NCBI GenBank assembly: GCA_031763025.1
Contig: JASSKH010000006.1
Location: 10,413,691-10,477,690, forward strand
Reading direction: 5' to 3'
From: Macrocystis pyrifera
Taxonomy: Eukaryota > Sar > Phaeophyceae > Laminariales > Laminariaceae
DNA length: 64,000 nt
Within the stretch, counting starts at the first letter, position 1; the number at the start of each line of letters is the position of its first letter. The notes beneath the pieces are model-generated. The model was given only the letters and a program-made list of their open reading frames with translations, was not told where the DNA came from and searched no databases. Both the position numbers and the translations under genes were made by a program. Shown piece after piece: positions 12,060 to 23,410 of this stretch.

Positions 12060-12800
12060 CTTCGTGACCCATTCCCTGCCCCTCCGCCTCCCCCTTCCTC
12101 ACCGTCCCATACCCCACCTCCCCCTCCATCCCAATCCCCGCTCCGTCTCCCCCCCTCTCGTCACTTCGACTTCTCCATTCCTCTCGCTTGCTCCCACGCT
12201 TCCCCCGTCCCCTCCGCCGGACCCTGGGATTGCCCCGTCTCGCCTTCCTTACCCACCGCCTTGGATCACGCAGAAATCAAAGGTTGACAGCGCGAAGTCT
12301 CCTCCTTCTCGTCCTCTTCGAACGGGTGACCAAACACCACTACCGCGACGTCAGGGGGGACTAGGGCTAAGGGCAAGGCGGTAAAGGGGGGGGGGGGTGG
12401 AGGCGCCGGTTAGGACGTGGTAACCGAGCAAGGTGATATGCGGCGAGTGATCGACGAGCTGGCGGCCGTCGTGGGATCGACGGAGGGCACCATCTGTTGA
12501 CACAGTTAGGTCCGGGTTTCACCTGATCATGAAGGATCACAACTTTCAAGTGGGTGTGGGGGTGTGGGGGAGGGGGGGGGGGGGGAGGGGGAGGGAAGGG
12601 AATGAGAAGAGAGGGAGGGGGATGATATTAGAGGGGAAAGAGGGGGGGCTGCTAATAGGGGAGGGTGAGGGTCTGGGTGATGATTGGGGGGGAGGGACGG
12701 GGGTGGGGTGATAGTGGGGGGGGGGGCGTGGGGGGTGTATAGGGAGGGGCAGAGGGAGGCTGATGATTGGGAAAGGGGGGTGCGGGTGTATAAGGGGGGA
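12060..12800. repeat. Pyrimidine-rich block followed by purine (G)-rich block
   Basis: The plus strand is C/T-rich at about 12068-12260 and strongly G/A-rich at about 12540-12800, with G runs up to about a dozen. The long Pro-rich frames on either strand come from this bias. The region between (12290-12500) shows no gene. The G-rich part could form quadruplex or triplex structures; that is inference. Confidence 0.7.
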
Positions 12801-13076
12801 GGGGCTATGTCGCTTTACCAGGCGTATTGTGGCCATTTTAGAGTATGGAGGGGCTGCGTGTCGACCGCGGAACACCACCGCGACGATTTCACTGTGCTGC
12901 CTAAATCGTGTTTCCCTCTTAAATCGAAAGACCCAAATCTGACAGCTGGGGCTGCGAAAGAGAGAGAGACAGAGAGAGACTTGACGTTTTTGCAAGTTTT
13001 TTCGGTTAACCTATCCGGCGCTTCTTGGAGTCTTGTCTTGCTTATCTGTGTTCTGGTTTTCTATCTTCCTGCCTGA

Positions 13077-13130
13077 CTGTTTGTCTGTCTGTCTTTCTGT
13101 CTGTCTGCCTGCCCGTCCGTCTGTCTGCAT
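13077..13130. repeat. (GTCT)n microsatellite
   Basis: Imperfect GTCTGTCTGTCT tract with TGCC and CGTC variants. Confidence 0.85.
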
Positions 13131-13392
13131 CTCCCTCTATGCCCATTCCATACACGTGCCCCCCATTTTTAATTTCCTTGTTAATCGATATTTCGCAGGA
13201 CCCTTCCCAACGAACGATGATTTTCTACGACGCGTTCGCGCGAGTAATGGAACAGAAAATCGTCAAGATGTCCGGGATGCAGAGCCTCATCTCCGTCCAT
13301 AGGCTGCACAAGCTCTGAAGTACTGAGACAACCTTTAGAGAATATTCTTTGCCGTCGCTTGGTGGAACTGCGGACACTGCCGCACACCCCCT

Positions 13393-13670
13393 ACCCCCCC
13401 CCCTCCTCCAACACCACGATGTATCCGTCACAGTAGGGACGCCTGACAATACGTGGAAAACCCGTCGGACGCAGCTGTAAATCCGACGAAAGGAGGTCTG
13501 TTTTCTGGGGTATTTATTTCCCAGCCCCCCCTCTCCGCCCCCTCTAACAGCAGTAGGGCCCGTATTTCTGTGGCACTGCAGGGATGTCTGAGAATATGCG
13601 AAACACCTTTCGGACGTAGTTGACAGATAAATAAATGGAGCTGTAGTTTGTTTGGGCGTTTATATCCCGG
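13393..13670. repeat. Tandem duplication, two units of about 140 bp
   Basis: Both units begin with a C run, then carry a CAGTAGGG segment, a GACGCCTGACAATACG/GATGTCTGAGAATATG segment, CGGACGCAGCTG/CGGACGTAGTTG, and end in a T-rich TATTTATTTCCC/TTTATATCCC. Divergence is considerable, so the duplication is old. Confidence 0.6.
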
Positions 13671-16600
13671 AGTGTTGTTTTTTGTTGGCTTCGGCGATCG
13701 GGCGACGGAGATTCGGCGCTACGCCGGCCGGTCTCTTCTTTTTTTTGCTCGTACTATAGTGTCACGGTGTGCCTTTCGCGTGGGAACCCTCCTGATCCGC
13801 TTTTAATCAAGCAGGTGTCCCCTGTCCCCCAGGGAGCTAGCTAGTATCCGGGTTGAGCAATCGTTTTTTTCTTTTCGTTTTTTTCTCCGGGTATTATATG
13901 CAAGTATACATGCTCAGTATTGACAGGAGAAGCACTTAATTTCACACAACGTTCCCCCAGAGGGATACATTTGTCTCGCGCGGCCGAAGACAAGAAGAGG
14001 GGGGGTGGGGGTGGGGGCGAGGTCTGTGGAGGGTGGATCAGTGAAATTTATAAAACGCCCTGTTGTGTGGTAGTGGACGGGTTTTGTTTTGACGTGCTCG
14101 GCGTTTCGCGTCTGGGGTATTGTGGCATCGTGACGCCCCCCCCTCGTCCTTCTTTCATTCCTTGAGTTCGTGATCACGCAAGCGTGACGTGATGTGGTGT
14201 ATTAATACTATGACATGCGTATGCTTGTTCGGTGTCTCTTGGCGTTCTATCTTGTTTGTTCTGGGAGTATTTTTTCTATTGTATTGCACATACCTGGTAC
14301 TGGTGCCGCAGTGTTGGTACACTGAAGGCCGTTGGTAATGCTATGTATGTGCGTATTGTTTATATTACATTGCCTGCTATATTACTACTGCCACTTTCCC
14401 TTGGCGGGGTACGGTTGGCTCTAGTCAAAACTGCTTGCACCGACGGTTTGGGGAATACGCTATTAATACAATAATACTTGGATTAATAGTGTCGGATAAA
14501 ACTTGCAGTGGCGGAAGACAACACAGCTTGAAACACAAAATAACGCAACCCCCCCCCAACAAAATACGTAACATTTGTACCTGGTATCATACTTCGTACA
14601 CGCATGAAAAGGCACTTCGTACAATACGACCACTACCAGGCACCACTCTGTCTAGGAATATTATTTACGTCAGGATATCCATAAATATTACAATATTACC
14701 AGGTAGCTACATACCAGGTACTGTTAATGTGGTCCCCCGCAAGTAGTGTGGTATGCACCTGATGTACGTACAGTAGTATTTACTTCTGTGCTTCTGTGCA
14801 TGAATGTGTGTACGTATATATTCTGCTTGGTCCGTGGGATCCTGCCACGCACCCCAGTTGATTTGGCAGTGTTTTTATTAATACTATTATTAGCTGTAGT
14901 AGTGCTGCTGTGGTACCAGTGTTGATAACACAGTGTGGCGTTGTAGGGCATACCACTAACTGTGTACTGTTATAGTTGTACTCCTGTGAAAGCGTATCAT
15001 CTGATCTGTCAGGTGTTCTTGTCGTCTTCTACCCGAGGTGATCGTTATCCTGTGCCACCTATCCATCCATGTGATCGAAGGTCGGTTCACCGCTGGAGAT
15101 ACAGGCAGGCTAAAACAGGCAGCACGTAGCACACAGCAGTACTTACTTCCTCAATGAATACATATCAAGAGGGGATGTTGCACGTATGCCCCCGGGTTTC
15201 CGATATTTACATTTTCTTCCGAAAAATAGAGAAGACCAAAGACCCCCAACTTGTTCACAAGATCGACACCGGGCTCTATTCCAGAACGAGATGGCCGTGC
15301 CAACGAGTTCATGCTTGGACCCGGGCAAAGAGGATACCCCAAAGCAGCAAGGTGAGCCACGCGTGCCGCGCCGTTGCCTGCTGAGGAGCGGTGCTATTGT
15401 CCGGCGCTCTGTTCCCGATTTCGTTCGAACCGTCGCGGAGTAGGAGGAGAACGAACAACAAAATAAAACTAACTCCTTGGTTTAGAAAGAAATTGCTCTG
15501 TGGCCAGCTGTGGCAACGGATTTTTAGACTTACTTGCCTGCGCACTCATTCGATATGCGCGCCCCCTTTCCTGGCGGACACCCGCACAGAGCCCACAGAC
15601 AGGGATCCTTTCTTTCCTTTGGCGCACCCACAACAAGGCGGCGGCGCTCAACTCTTTGTGCTCCAACAAAAAATCAGCAGTGCTCCTGCCTGCTTCTAGA
15701 AAAAAACTTGAGGCAACTCGCTTTACACAGCAGCCAGCAGTGCAATGCCAGACGGACGCCCACATTTCGCCACGAAACAGAGTGTAAACGAGCAAACAAC
15801 CCACAAGTATGTCCGCTTTGGCTCCCGTCGGCACAAGGCATATCTTCCACGCGATCTCGAGGAGGCCTGTCGTTGTTGTTGTTGGTTCTTCGTTCGAGTT
15901 GGTCCGCGGTAATAATAATGAGGTCATCATGCTGTAGGATTCCGAGATTCTCCTCCCTTCGTTTGTTTCCTTTTGCCCCTGCTGCGTACATGCCCTGCCA
16001 TCAGCTCACGCAGCCATTGAAAATAACTTTTAAGGTTTTGACAGGTCGTGTCAAGAGGATCGATTTGATAGGCCAAGGTTTTTGTAACAGATATTTTCGT
16101 TTCACTAAATTACTTCTACTACCGTGGGTACAGCACAATTCTGTCGGCTGTACTCGTACATGGTACCAGGTATCTATATCTATCCGTTTTACGCACCATC
16201 GTCGTGTTGATAGCGCGCACATACGTGCCGGAGGTACGGTACAAAACAGCACTTACAGACAGATATCATACAGCAGTACCATGTATCGTTTATCTACGAG
16301 TGTGTACTCAATCTGTCTGGTGTTGCGCTCGCCGTGTCTTGTGTCTCGTGTTATTGTAGATCTCACTGCGCTGTTGCGTTTGCGAAGTGTTTGAGTCGGA
16401 ATTGGGGTTTTGCGTAACAGGTGCCGGAACGCGTGTTCGGTGGGCGCACTTTTTTTCAGGCACCTTTGTACGTTTTCTTGTCCTGCGCGAAAAAAAAACG
16501 TAACATATTTTTCGGCGTCTAAACGCACTTTGTCAACCAAGGGGTCTTTGGGTATACATCCGCGTAAATAGCAACACCCCTCCCGGTTCCTGTTGCTGCT

Positions 16601-17635
16601 CTCAGCGCAACAAACACTAGGGGCCTAATTCATACCCCGGTGCTGGTGCTGTGCCCAGGTACGTAAACGTAGTGCCTATTGTGATCGAGTTACGTACTGA
16701 GCTACAGAGGTGGAACATCGCCCAATTACCCCGCCGAGGGTAAATCCTTATTGCAGTACCGTCATGCTAAATACTTTACTGGTATATCAAATTCGAGTGC
16801 CGGAGTATTTGTTTCCCTAATATGGTGTATGCTCTCCACTTCCTCTTGCTCCTTCCTTGCCATGGAATGTGCCCCGCGAAGATGGCGAGGATGATCGCCT
16901 AAGCTCCTTGGCTTCACGGGCGAGGAAAACCAGTTCCATTCCGACCAAAATGGCTACTGGCGAGGCGGTTGCCGAGTGCAAGGTACGTTTGATAATACGA
17001 TAGTACGTACCAGGTACCAAGTATCATACATACGCAAAACTCCCTAATGGAGCCCCCTGTGTTGTTGCACCGGTACCAGTACTGCTTGCTGTATATGCTA
17101 CCCCCCGCAATCATCTAAAAACTCGGAGATGTTGGCTCTCACGTGCATCATCATAAACAATACCAAGCAAACTATAAATTCGCGTAGTCTGAGAGCGAAA
17201 CGCGCGAGTAGTTTGTTCACCTACTCAGCTTCAGGGGTAAAATACCGATCCACTACCCAGCCCAGGGTGATCAATATGCTTGTAAAATGCCCCCACCCCC
17301 CCTCTGAACGGCGGGGTCTTCAAGGGCACCAACCGTGAACGGTCGTACGTTGACCTACTCGCTTCGTTTCAGTACATGGAGAACCACCGAGCTTGACTTC
17401 TTAGGGACGCACGCGCAAGCGTTTCTATATAAGAAATGCTCGAAGGGAGATTTTAACCCGTGTCCTCGACGACGTGATGTGCGAAGGTGTTACCTGCTGG
17501 GCAATAGGGGTAAAAGGTCGATCGAGTACCAAGCCCAGGGAGATGCTTACACAACACGAGCCCGTTTTTTTTTGCAGAGACCTCTCGACAAGGACGAGGG
17601 GTGTACGTAGTATTGATAGTATCTACGGGGAAACA
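13671..17635. other. Long stretch without a recognisable gene
   Basis: About 4 kb of mixed composition. It holds (GGT/GGGG)-rich DNA at 13995-14025 and seven exact copies of the palindromic 9-mer TACCWGGTA between 14291 and 17016. The longest frames (286 codons plus at 15534-16394, 153 codons minus at 15469-15930) overlap each other and show no domain, so I do not call them genes. No RNA gene was recognised. Confidence 0.5.
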
Positions 17636-17747
17636 TACTACGGGGGACCATAGTAAATAGGACCTATAGTACACACAAAAACCTATATGTTTCGCAATTT
17701 TTGCTGACAATATTTGGTCCTGTTTACTATGGTCCCGCGTAATAGTA
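17636..17747. mobile_element. MITE with about 28-bp inverted ends, family A copy 1
   Basis: Left end TACTACGGGGGACCATAGTA and right end (read inward on the other strand) TACTATTACGCGGGACCATA continue as matching inverted repeats through AAATAGGACC. The interior reads ACACACAAAAACCTATATG. A second copy lies at 49967-50073 and a truncated reversed one at 29291-29375. It has no coding capacity. The superfamily is not determined because a clean target duplication is not visible. Confidence 0.85.
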
Positions 17748-18446
17748 GTCATAACGGGGGATGCCTGGTGTTTTGGTCCATCGTGGGTTCAGATTACTAC
17801 CAGGTATGCATTCCTATGTATTACTATTGGTTCCTGCAATAGCCAACACCGGAAGAGTAGGGTGATGTGAATTACATTCACCTTTCCACTACAAGCGAAA
17901 TCCCCTAGTCTAAATCCAAGTAGTTTCGGCCCTAATACCGCGGGTGCAGCCCATTAGGGGTTAAAAATATATCTTCGGCACGTATCGGGAGTCGGTGCGT
18001 TTTTTTTTTTCAACTGGTTCGTACGTTAACGAGATCCCTCGCTGGCGGCTGATCGACAATGGAAGATGACGGTAAGCAACGACGACTACTCAACGGTAAC
18101 TCCGACATTGGTGGCATGATATTCGTATATACTGTCACGATAATCGTGAGAACAGTCGGTCGCGGCAATATGTGACGGCCATTATTGACGCGGTATAGTA
18201 TAGAATATTATGGTATAGATATATATAGAGAGAGATACGATATATATTGTTGGCCCTCTGCTCTCAGCGCTCCTCAGCGTTTCTCAGACGTATTTTTTTG
18301 CGTTGTTCGTGCTAGCACGAGATGAGGTTCACTTCACGGGACGAAACTGGCTCATCGTGATCCCCGACCCCGACTGCGTCGGGGGCGGCCTCGAGCGTGC
18401 TTGCGCCGTGCCCTGGCTGCCGGCTGGCCGGGTGTGAATACGCCAG
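17748..18446. other. No gene established
   Basis: A short frame starting at the ATG at 18060 (MEDDGKQRRLLNGNSDIGGM) has a GGTAAGC donor-like site shortly after its start, so it could be a first exon, but no partner exon is visible. A TATAGA/TATA-rich tract lies at 18193-18250. Confidence 0.3.
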
Positions 18447-18830
18447 CTGCGAGTTAGACCAGTTGAGTGGTCGATACTTGATTTATGACAGTCTCGTGGC
18501 CAAAGAATTTGGTTGTCGGCCTGCCTTTGCCCCGTAAGGCCTACTCTGGGTCCGACAAACCCTCTTCCAAAATGTAAGAGTTCTTACCATTAGGATGTCC
18601 TTGACAGCTGTGACCGGGTGTGCTGTGCTCGTTTCTTGCAGAAGCTTGTTATAAAAACATCAGCTGTGAGTTGGACGGGTGGAGTGGTGGATACTAGATT
18701 TAACACAGTCTCGAAGCGAAAGGATTTTGGTTGACGGCCTACCTTTGACCCGGCAAACCCTCTCCTGAAATATAATAGTTTTTTGAGCATTGGGGTGCCC
18801 TCGACGGGTGCCTGTCAAGGGGAAAATGTG
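18447..18830. repeat. Direct tandem duplication of about 210 bp
   Basis: Two units share the order GAGTTAGACCAGTTGAGTGG / GAGTTGGACGGGTGGAGTGG, GATACTTGATTTATGACAGTC / GATACTAGATTTAACACAGTC, GGCCTGCCTTTG / GGCCTACCTTTG, CAAACCCTCTTCC / CAAACCCTCTCCT and GATGTCCTTGACAG / GGTGCCCTCGACGG. About 20% divergence by eye. A weak resemblance to CAGCTGTGAGTTCGACTG at 62547 hints at a dispersed family. Confidence 0.75.
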
Positions 18831-19614
18831 CCGTCAACCGACATCTCTGCTCGCTCGTGACGGTAAAAATGTTCTGCTTTCGATGCTGGCACCCAGATTG
18901 AACCTCTTCTCCTTTGGCCGAAACGGGAGAGGCCGAATCCTACGCGGCTTTCGACAGCTCTTGCCAGCAAGAGTGTGGGGAATATGTGCTGGGGTGGCCG
19001 GTCTCATGCTCCGCCGCTTCTTGTGCGTTGAGGGTTGGGCGTTCCAGAATGTCGAAATTCCGGTTCGGGCTATTTTACTTGTGAAGCACGAGTTTTGCGC
19101 AAAAATGTCGAGATTCGTAGGCTAGCACATGGTCGTGAAACGAGCGTCATGAGCCTCTTCGGCTGCTGTGCACCCCGGGCGACCAGACTCCGTGAGGGAG
19201 AGAAGACGGGGTCTTTATTTTCGACCGAATCGGATGAGTCTACGCCGCGGGAGGAGCGGTACAGTGGTGGAGGTACAAACGGTGTGTAGGATTTTGTTTT
19301 TTCTGTTTACACGCAACAGGCAGCAGCAATGATTGCCATCAATGGGAATGATTATAGAAGGCGTCAACAATGGCAATGACGAGTACTCGTCATTGCCATT
19401 GGGCACCAGAGTATCAAATGAGCCGTGGAGTTTCGGTTGTTTTGTGAAGGCGTTTTTCTTTTTTATTGTGTAACCGCCAAGCAAAAACTAAAGTCATGAA
19501 CATGTACCGGTTACGACGAGGTACGACGACGACGTCGTGCTTCTTCCTCCTCGTGCGCCACCGGGCTCCCATGCCCCGCCTGTTGTGCCAGGGGCAGCCT
19601 CGGGCGTGCATGAT
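18831..19614. other. No gene recognised
   Basis: A 111-codon frame at 18790-19125 begins inside the tandem duplication and has no recognisable motif. Apart from the palindrome at 19368-19401 nothing structured is seen. Confidence 0.4.
19368..19401. repeat. Perfect 34-bp palindrome
   Basis: CAATGGCAATGACGAGT and its exact reverse complement are fused with no spacer, centred between 19384 and 19385. It could be the inverted ends of a lost element or a hairpin. Confidence 0.95.
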
Positions 19615-19735
19615 GTGCTACTGCTGCTGCTGCTGCTGCTGTTCATCCGCTGCCCTGGTGCTACTGCTACGTATGTCCTGCTGCTGTGTTCTGTTCTGCT
19701 GCTAATGCTGCTGCTAGTGCTGCGATATGTTTTTG
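19615..19735. repeat. (CTG)n-rich tract
   Basis: Pure (CTG) units at about 19619-19640 continue as interrupted CTG/CTA units. More CTG clusters follow at 19920-19950. The Leu- or Cys-rich frames here reflect the repeat. Confidence 0.85.
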
Positions 19736-20929
19736 CTGCTGACCCCCGTGTAAGCATGGTGATTGTGCAAGTCAACTCCTCTCGGTGATGTGTCTCCGCA
19801 TCTTAAAGCTGAAAGACGGACCCGTTTGCTTCGGAAGCTGAACCGTCTCGCAATTGACATTTACTTAGCGTCTCGGCGGAGGTCTTGTGCCAGCGAAATT
19901 TTCGTTCGACTGTACCTGTACGCTATGCTGCTGCTTGCTGCTGCTGAACTTGCTGCACCAACGTAATCGCCGGCGCTTCGTACTGTCGATTAACTCGATC
20001 GACTGCTGCTCAACTAATTGTTTATTAATAGTACCTATCTGTGCAGGACGTATACAGTACGGACGGCGAGCGCCTCGTACGTCGTACGTTGTAGTGCTGC
20101 TTGCTGCCGTATGCGAACGACTACTGCGCTGTTGGGCCGGATGGCGGATGGCAAAGCTTGTTTTTTCTCGTGTTTGCAGTGTTTTCTTTCTCTTCACTCC
20201 ATTTTTTTTTTTAATGCACCCCTTGGTAGTACTGTCGCACTAACAGCCTCGAGATGCACACCAGTACACCCTTAGCCATTACGGGCATGCGCGGAGCCCC
20301 AGGCGGGCGTCAGCCCGCCGCGGTGAAGTCCCCCTTGTAGTATAGTATAGTATGGTATAGTATACTTACTGATATCATGGTATATTACAGTACAGTATAG
20401 AATAGTGTAATGGCAATCTCAGTGATACGTCGTTGAAGCTTGTACCCGATGCTTTTTTTAGGTGGTGCAACAGAGGTACTACCACCAGTTGATTGGATAA
20501 ATTTTAAATATTGCACCGTGAGCCGACGGTACAGGATTGAACGGTAACGGCAATTCAATACTTCTGCGCGGTTCATGATTGCCTGGTATGAAATACCTGC
20601 TGCTGATATATAGTAACGGTACCTCAACATCGCACGCAATAATGCTTGAACGGTACCTGGGACACGGTAAACCCACTATGTCGTGGTATAACCGCGTAAG
20701 CTGCGGTTTCCGCCTTTACACCGCGGTGTTTATGATCACATCAAAGGAGAATCTTGATAAAAAATATCTTTCGCAATGAGGTGCGTAGTAGCCATTTCAA
20801 CGCTTCCCGCTTCGGTCGGGAAAAAAGGTCGGTTATCGCTGGGAGAAGCGACTTCGCGAGCAAGCTCGTCTTCCCCTTGCCTGACTTCCGTTGTTGGCCT
20901 CCCGTGACAACGCCTCCGCCGACATCTCG
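19736..20929. other. No gene recognised
   Basis: Contains a GC hairpin (GGCGGGC GTCA GCCCGCC, about 20301-20318) and a (TATAG)n-like microsatellite at about 20338-20408. Frames up to 118 codons have no domain. Confidence 0.45.
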
Positions 20930-22175
20930 TCGTCGTCGCTTTCCTCCATAAGCCGTCTCCTCGGAAGATTCCCAGGCACCACACTCCTTGTGGCGGCGGT
21001 GACGGCAGCTGTTACAGCGGTAGCCGTAGCGGTGGACGTTGAGGTCGCTCCACCAGAGTCTGACAGCGAACTTATGTCCTTGGCGAAGGAGTTTATCGCT
21101 GCAGTTACTGGGGCCTTCGTCGCCTTCACCCCCACTCGCCCCTCCCCCTCCGCTGCCCCTCGAGCGGTAGTGGTGCCTGTGGTGCCACCCTCTCTATCTC
21201 CCAGCGCTGGCTGAGGGCGGGGGCGGTACGGTAGCCACCGCTATCGGTCGAGGGGCGGCGGAGGGAAGGGGTCCAAGGGGGGATCAGGCCCAGTAACGAC
21301 AGTGGAAAGCTCCTTCCCCTAGGATTCCCGTTCGCCGTCAAACTCTGGTGGAGCTACCTCGATCCCCGCCGCTACCGCTACCGCCAGTGCCGCCGCGGGA
21401 AGGGTGGTGGCTGGGAACCCCCGCACTAAAACTAGTAAAGCTGTCTCGACACGACTTGTGTGCTGGAGCCTTCGCCGCCTTTACCCCCTCTCACATCTCC
21501 CCCTCCGCTGCCTCTCGAGCAGTACCGGTGCCTGTGGTACTACCTTCTCTCTATCCCAGCACCGGCAGAGGGCGGGGGCGGTACGGTAGCCACCGCTATC
21601 GGTCGAGGGGCGGCGGAGGGGGGGGTCCGAGGGGAGATCAGGCCCAGTAACGACAGTGGGAAGCTCTTTCCCCAAGGATTCCCGTTCGTCGTCAAACTCT
21701 GGTGGAGCTGCCTCGACCCCCGCCGCTACCACTACTGCCGCTACCACCACTGCCGCCGCGGGAAGGGTGGTGGCTGGGAACCCCCGCAATGAAACTAGTA
21801 GAGCTGTCTCGGCACGACTTGTGTGCTGGGGCCTTCGCCGCCTTCACCCCCACTCGCCCCTCCTCCTCCGCTGCCTCTCGAGCGGTAGCGGTGGCTGTGA
21901 TATCACCCTCTCCCTCTGCCAGCGCCGGCAGAGGGTGGGAGCGGTACGGTAGCCACCGCTAACGGTCGGGGGGGGGCGGAGGGGGGGGGTCGAAGGGGCG
22001 GGAGGCCGGCGAAGGCCCCAGCAATGGCATTGGATAACTCCTTCCCTAAGGATTCCCGTTCGTCGTCAAACTCTGGTGGAGCTACGCCGACCTCCGCCGC
22101 TACCGCTACCGCCACTGCCGCCGGAAGGGTGGTGACTGGGAACCCCCGTACTGAAACTAGTAGAGCTGTCTCGGC
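20930..22175. repeat. Array of an exon-like module related to the PHD-finger gene
   Basis: Three direct units anchored by TTCCCCAAGGATTCCCGTTC-type sequence at 21313, 21668 and 22042 (spacing about 355-374 bp), plus one unit in the opposite orientation at about 20930-21110. Read in the same frame, units give variants of SFPKDSRSSSNSGGAASTPA followed by an Ala/Thr stretch and GRVVAGNPRTETSRAV. The segment at 31618-31710 inside the PHD-finger gene reads HFPKEFRLSTGSGGVPSAPA, clearly related. A second conserved block, AGCGGTAGCGGTGG followed by GGTACGGTAGCCACCGCTA, lies between units. Either these are decayed pieces of a paralogue or the repeat itself has been exonised in the gene. No complete frame joins the units. 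Confidence 0.75.
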
Positions 22176-23039
22176 AGGACTTGAGTCACCAACTACAGTA
22201 GGTATTGGTTGGACTAACAGCTATACGTATATACTGTACGAAAGTGCCGACTAACCGACCTATTTAGATCATAGTTGTTGGAAGGATTGTTGAGTGAGGG
22301 TTTCATTTTTTCCATCTCGGGCGGGATCTTCTCGGCCTTCGACCTGGTAGGGCTGATTAGGCTTGCTTCGCTCGCCTGACTTATATCGGCAAGTCAGCTA
22401 GCTGGCCATCAGCTTGCTTCACCAGCCGACATACCGACTGAAGTTAGATAGTTGGCTAACGGACAATACCGCTAAGTTGTTATCACGCAGGACCATATAA
22501 ATCAGGACGGAATACAAATTAGTAAAAATACTGGTATACATTGGCTTTAGTGTATATGATGAGTCTTGATTATTATATATTGTCATGGGCAACTGTAATA
22601 GTCTTGAAATCCTACCACTTCACAGCTCTAAAAAGTAGAAACGACAATAGTGTGTTTACCCTAGAGAGGTATGGACGGACCAAAAGTACATCGTCAACCG
22701 GCATCTATAATTGTCAGTCTGCCTGGTTTGTGTTCGTTCGGAGCTCCTATCCTGTGGTTGTGCTGTGGGGTTGTTGAGTGGGGTGTGGGGTCATCGGGAC
22801 GCGATTTATTTTGGTTTCAAGTATTATGGGAAGGCGTTTTTCAGGCGGGGTGGAAAAGTATTGAGATTGAGATTGAGTTGCGCAGAGTCTTCAATGCGCA
22901 ATCTAGATTGAATTATCGATCGCAAAAAAATCGTCAGTGCAAACTCGAGAACAAATAAAAAGATCACCAGAGAGCATTCCTGGGGTCGTATTTTAGACCC
23001 CCGGCCCTCATCTCACGGAAATCAGTTGCCCTGGAGGTT
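22176..23039. other. No gene recognised
   Basis: AT-richer DNA with only short frames (longest 95 codons). No repeat family recognised. Confidence 0.45.
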
Positions 23040-23410
23040 CACGGTATTATTTGCTTGGGATATGTCCACCGTGGTACTACCAGGGACGGGATTCGGCCAT
23101 TACGGGACTGAATACGATGTTTCGTACGGAATCTAGCCACCACGAGACTCAACGGGATATATTCTACGGGATTCGGCCAATGTGGTACCCCCCGGGACGG
23201 GACCCAGCCACGACGGGACTCGACGGGATGGTTTGCACCGGAACAGGCTATTGCCGTACTACCTTACAAGGGATCGGTGTGCACGTGATCCAACCACCAC
23301 GGTTTTCAAAGCCTTCCGGAACTCCACGGGATTGTTTTGCACGGGCTCTAGCCACCACCGGACCCAACGAGATTTTTTGCACGGGATCCGCCCACCGCGG
23401 TACTTTTGTT
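23040..23410. repeat. Degenerate minisatellite with a unit of about 50 bp
   Basis: Recurring consensus of about CGGGATTCGGCCACCACGGG, then ACTCAACGGGAT and TTTTGCA. About seven units with many substitutions. The frames through it (23051-23419 and 23182-23517) merely translate the repeat. Confidence 0.8.

Noticed and set aside
15469-16394. Open frame of 286 codons on the plus strand and 153 on the minus strand
   Set aside because: They overlap on opposite strands, neither has a recognisable domain, and the 286-codon frame changes composition along its length. No splice or start context favours either.
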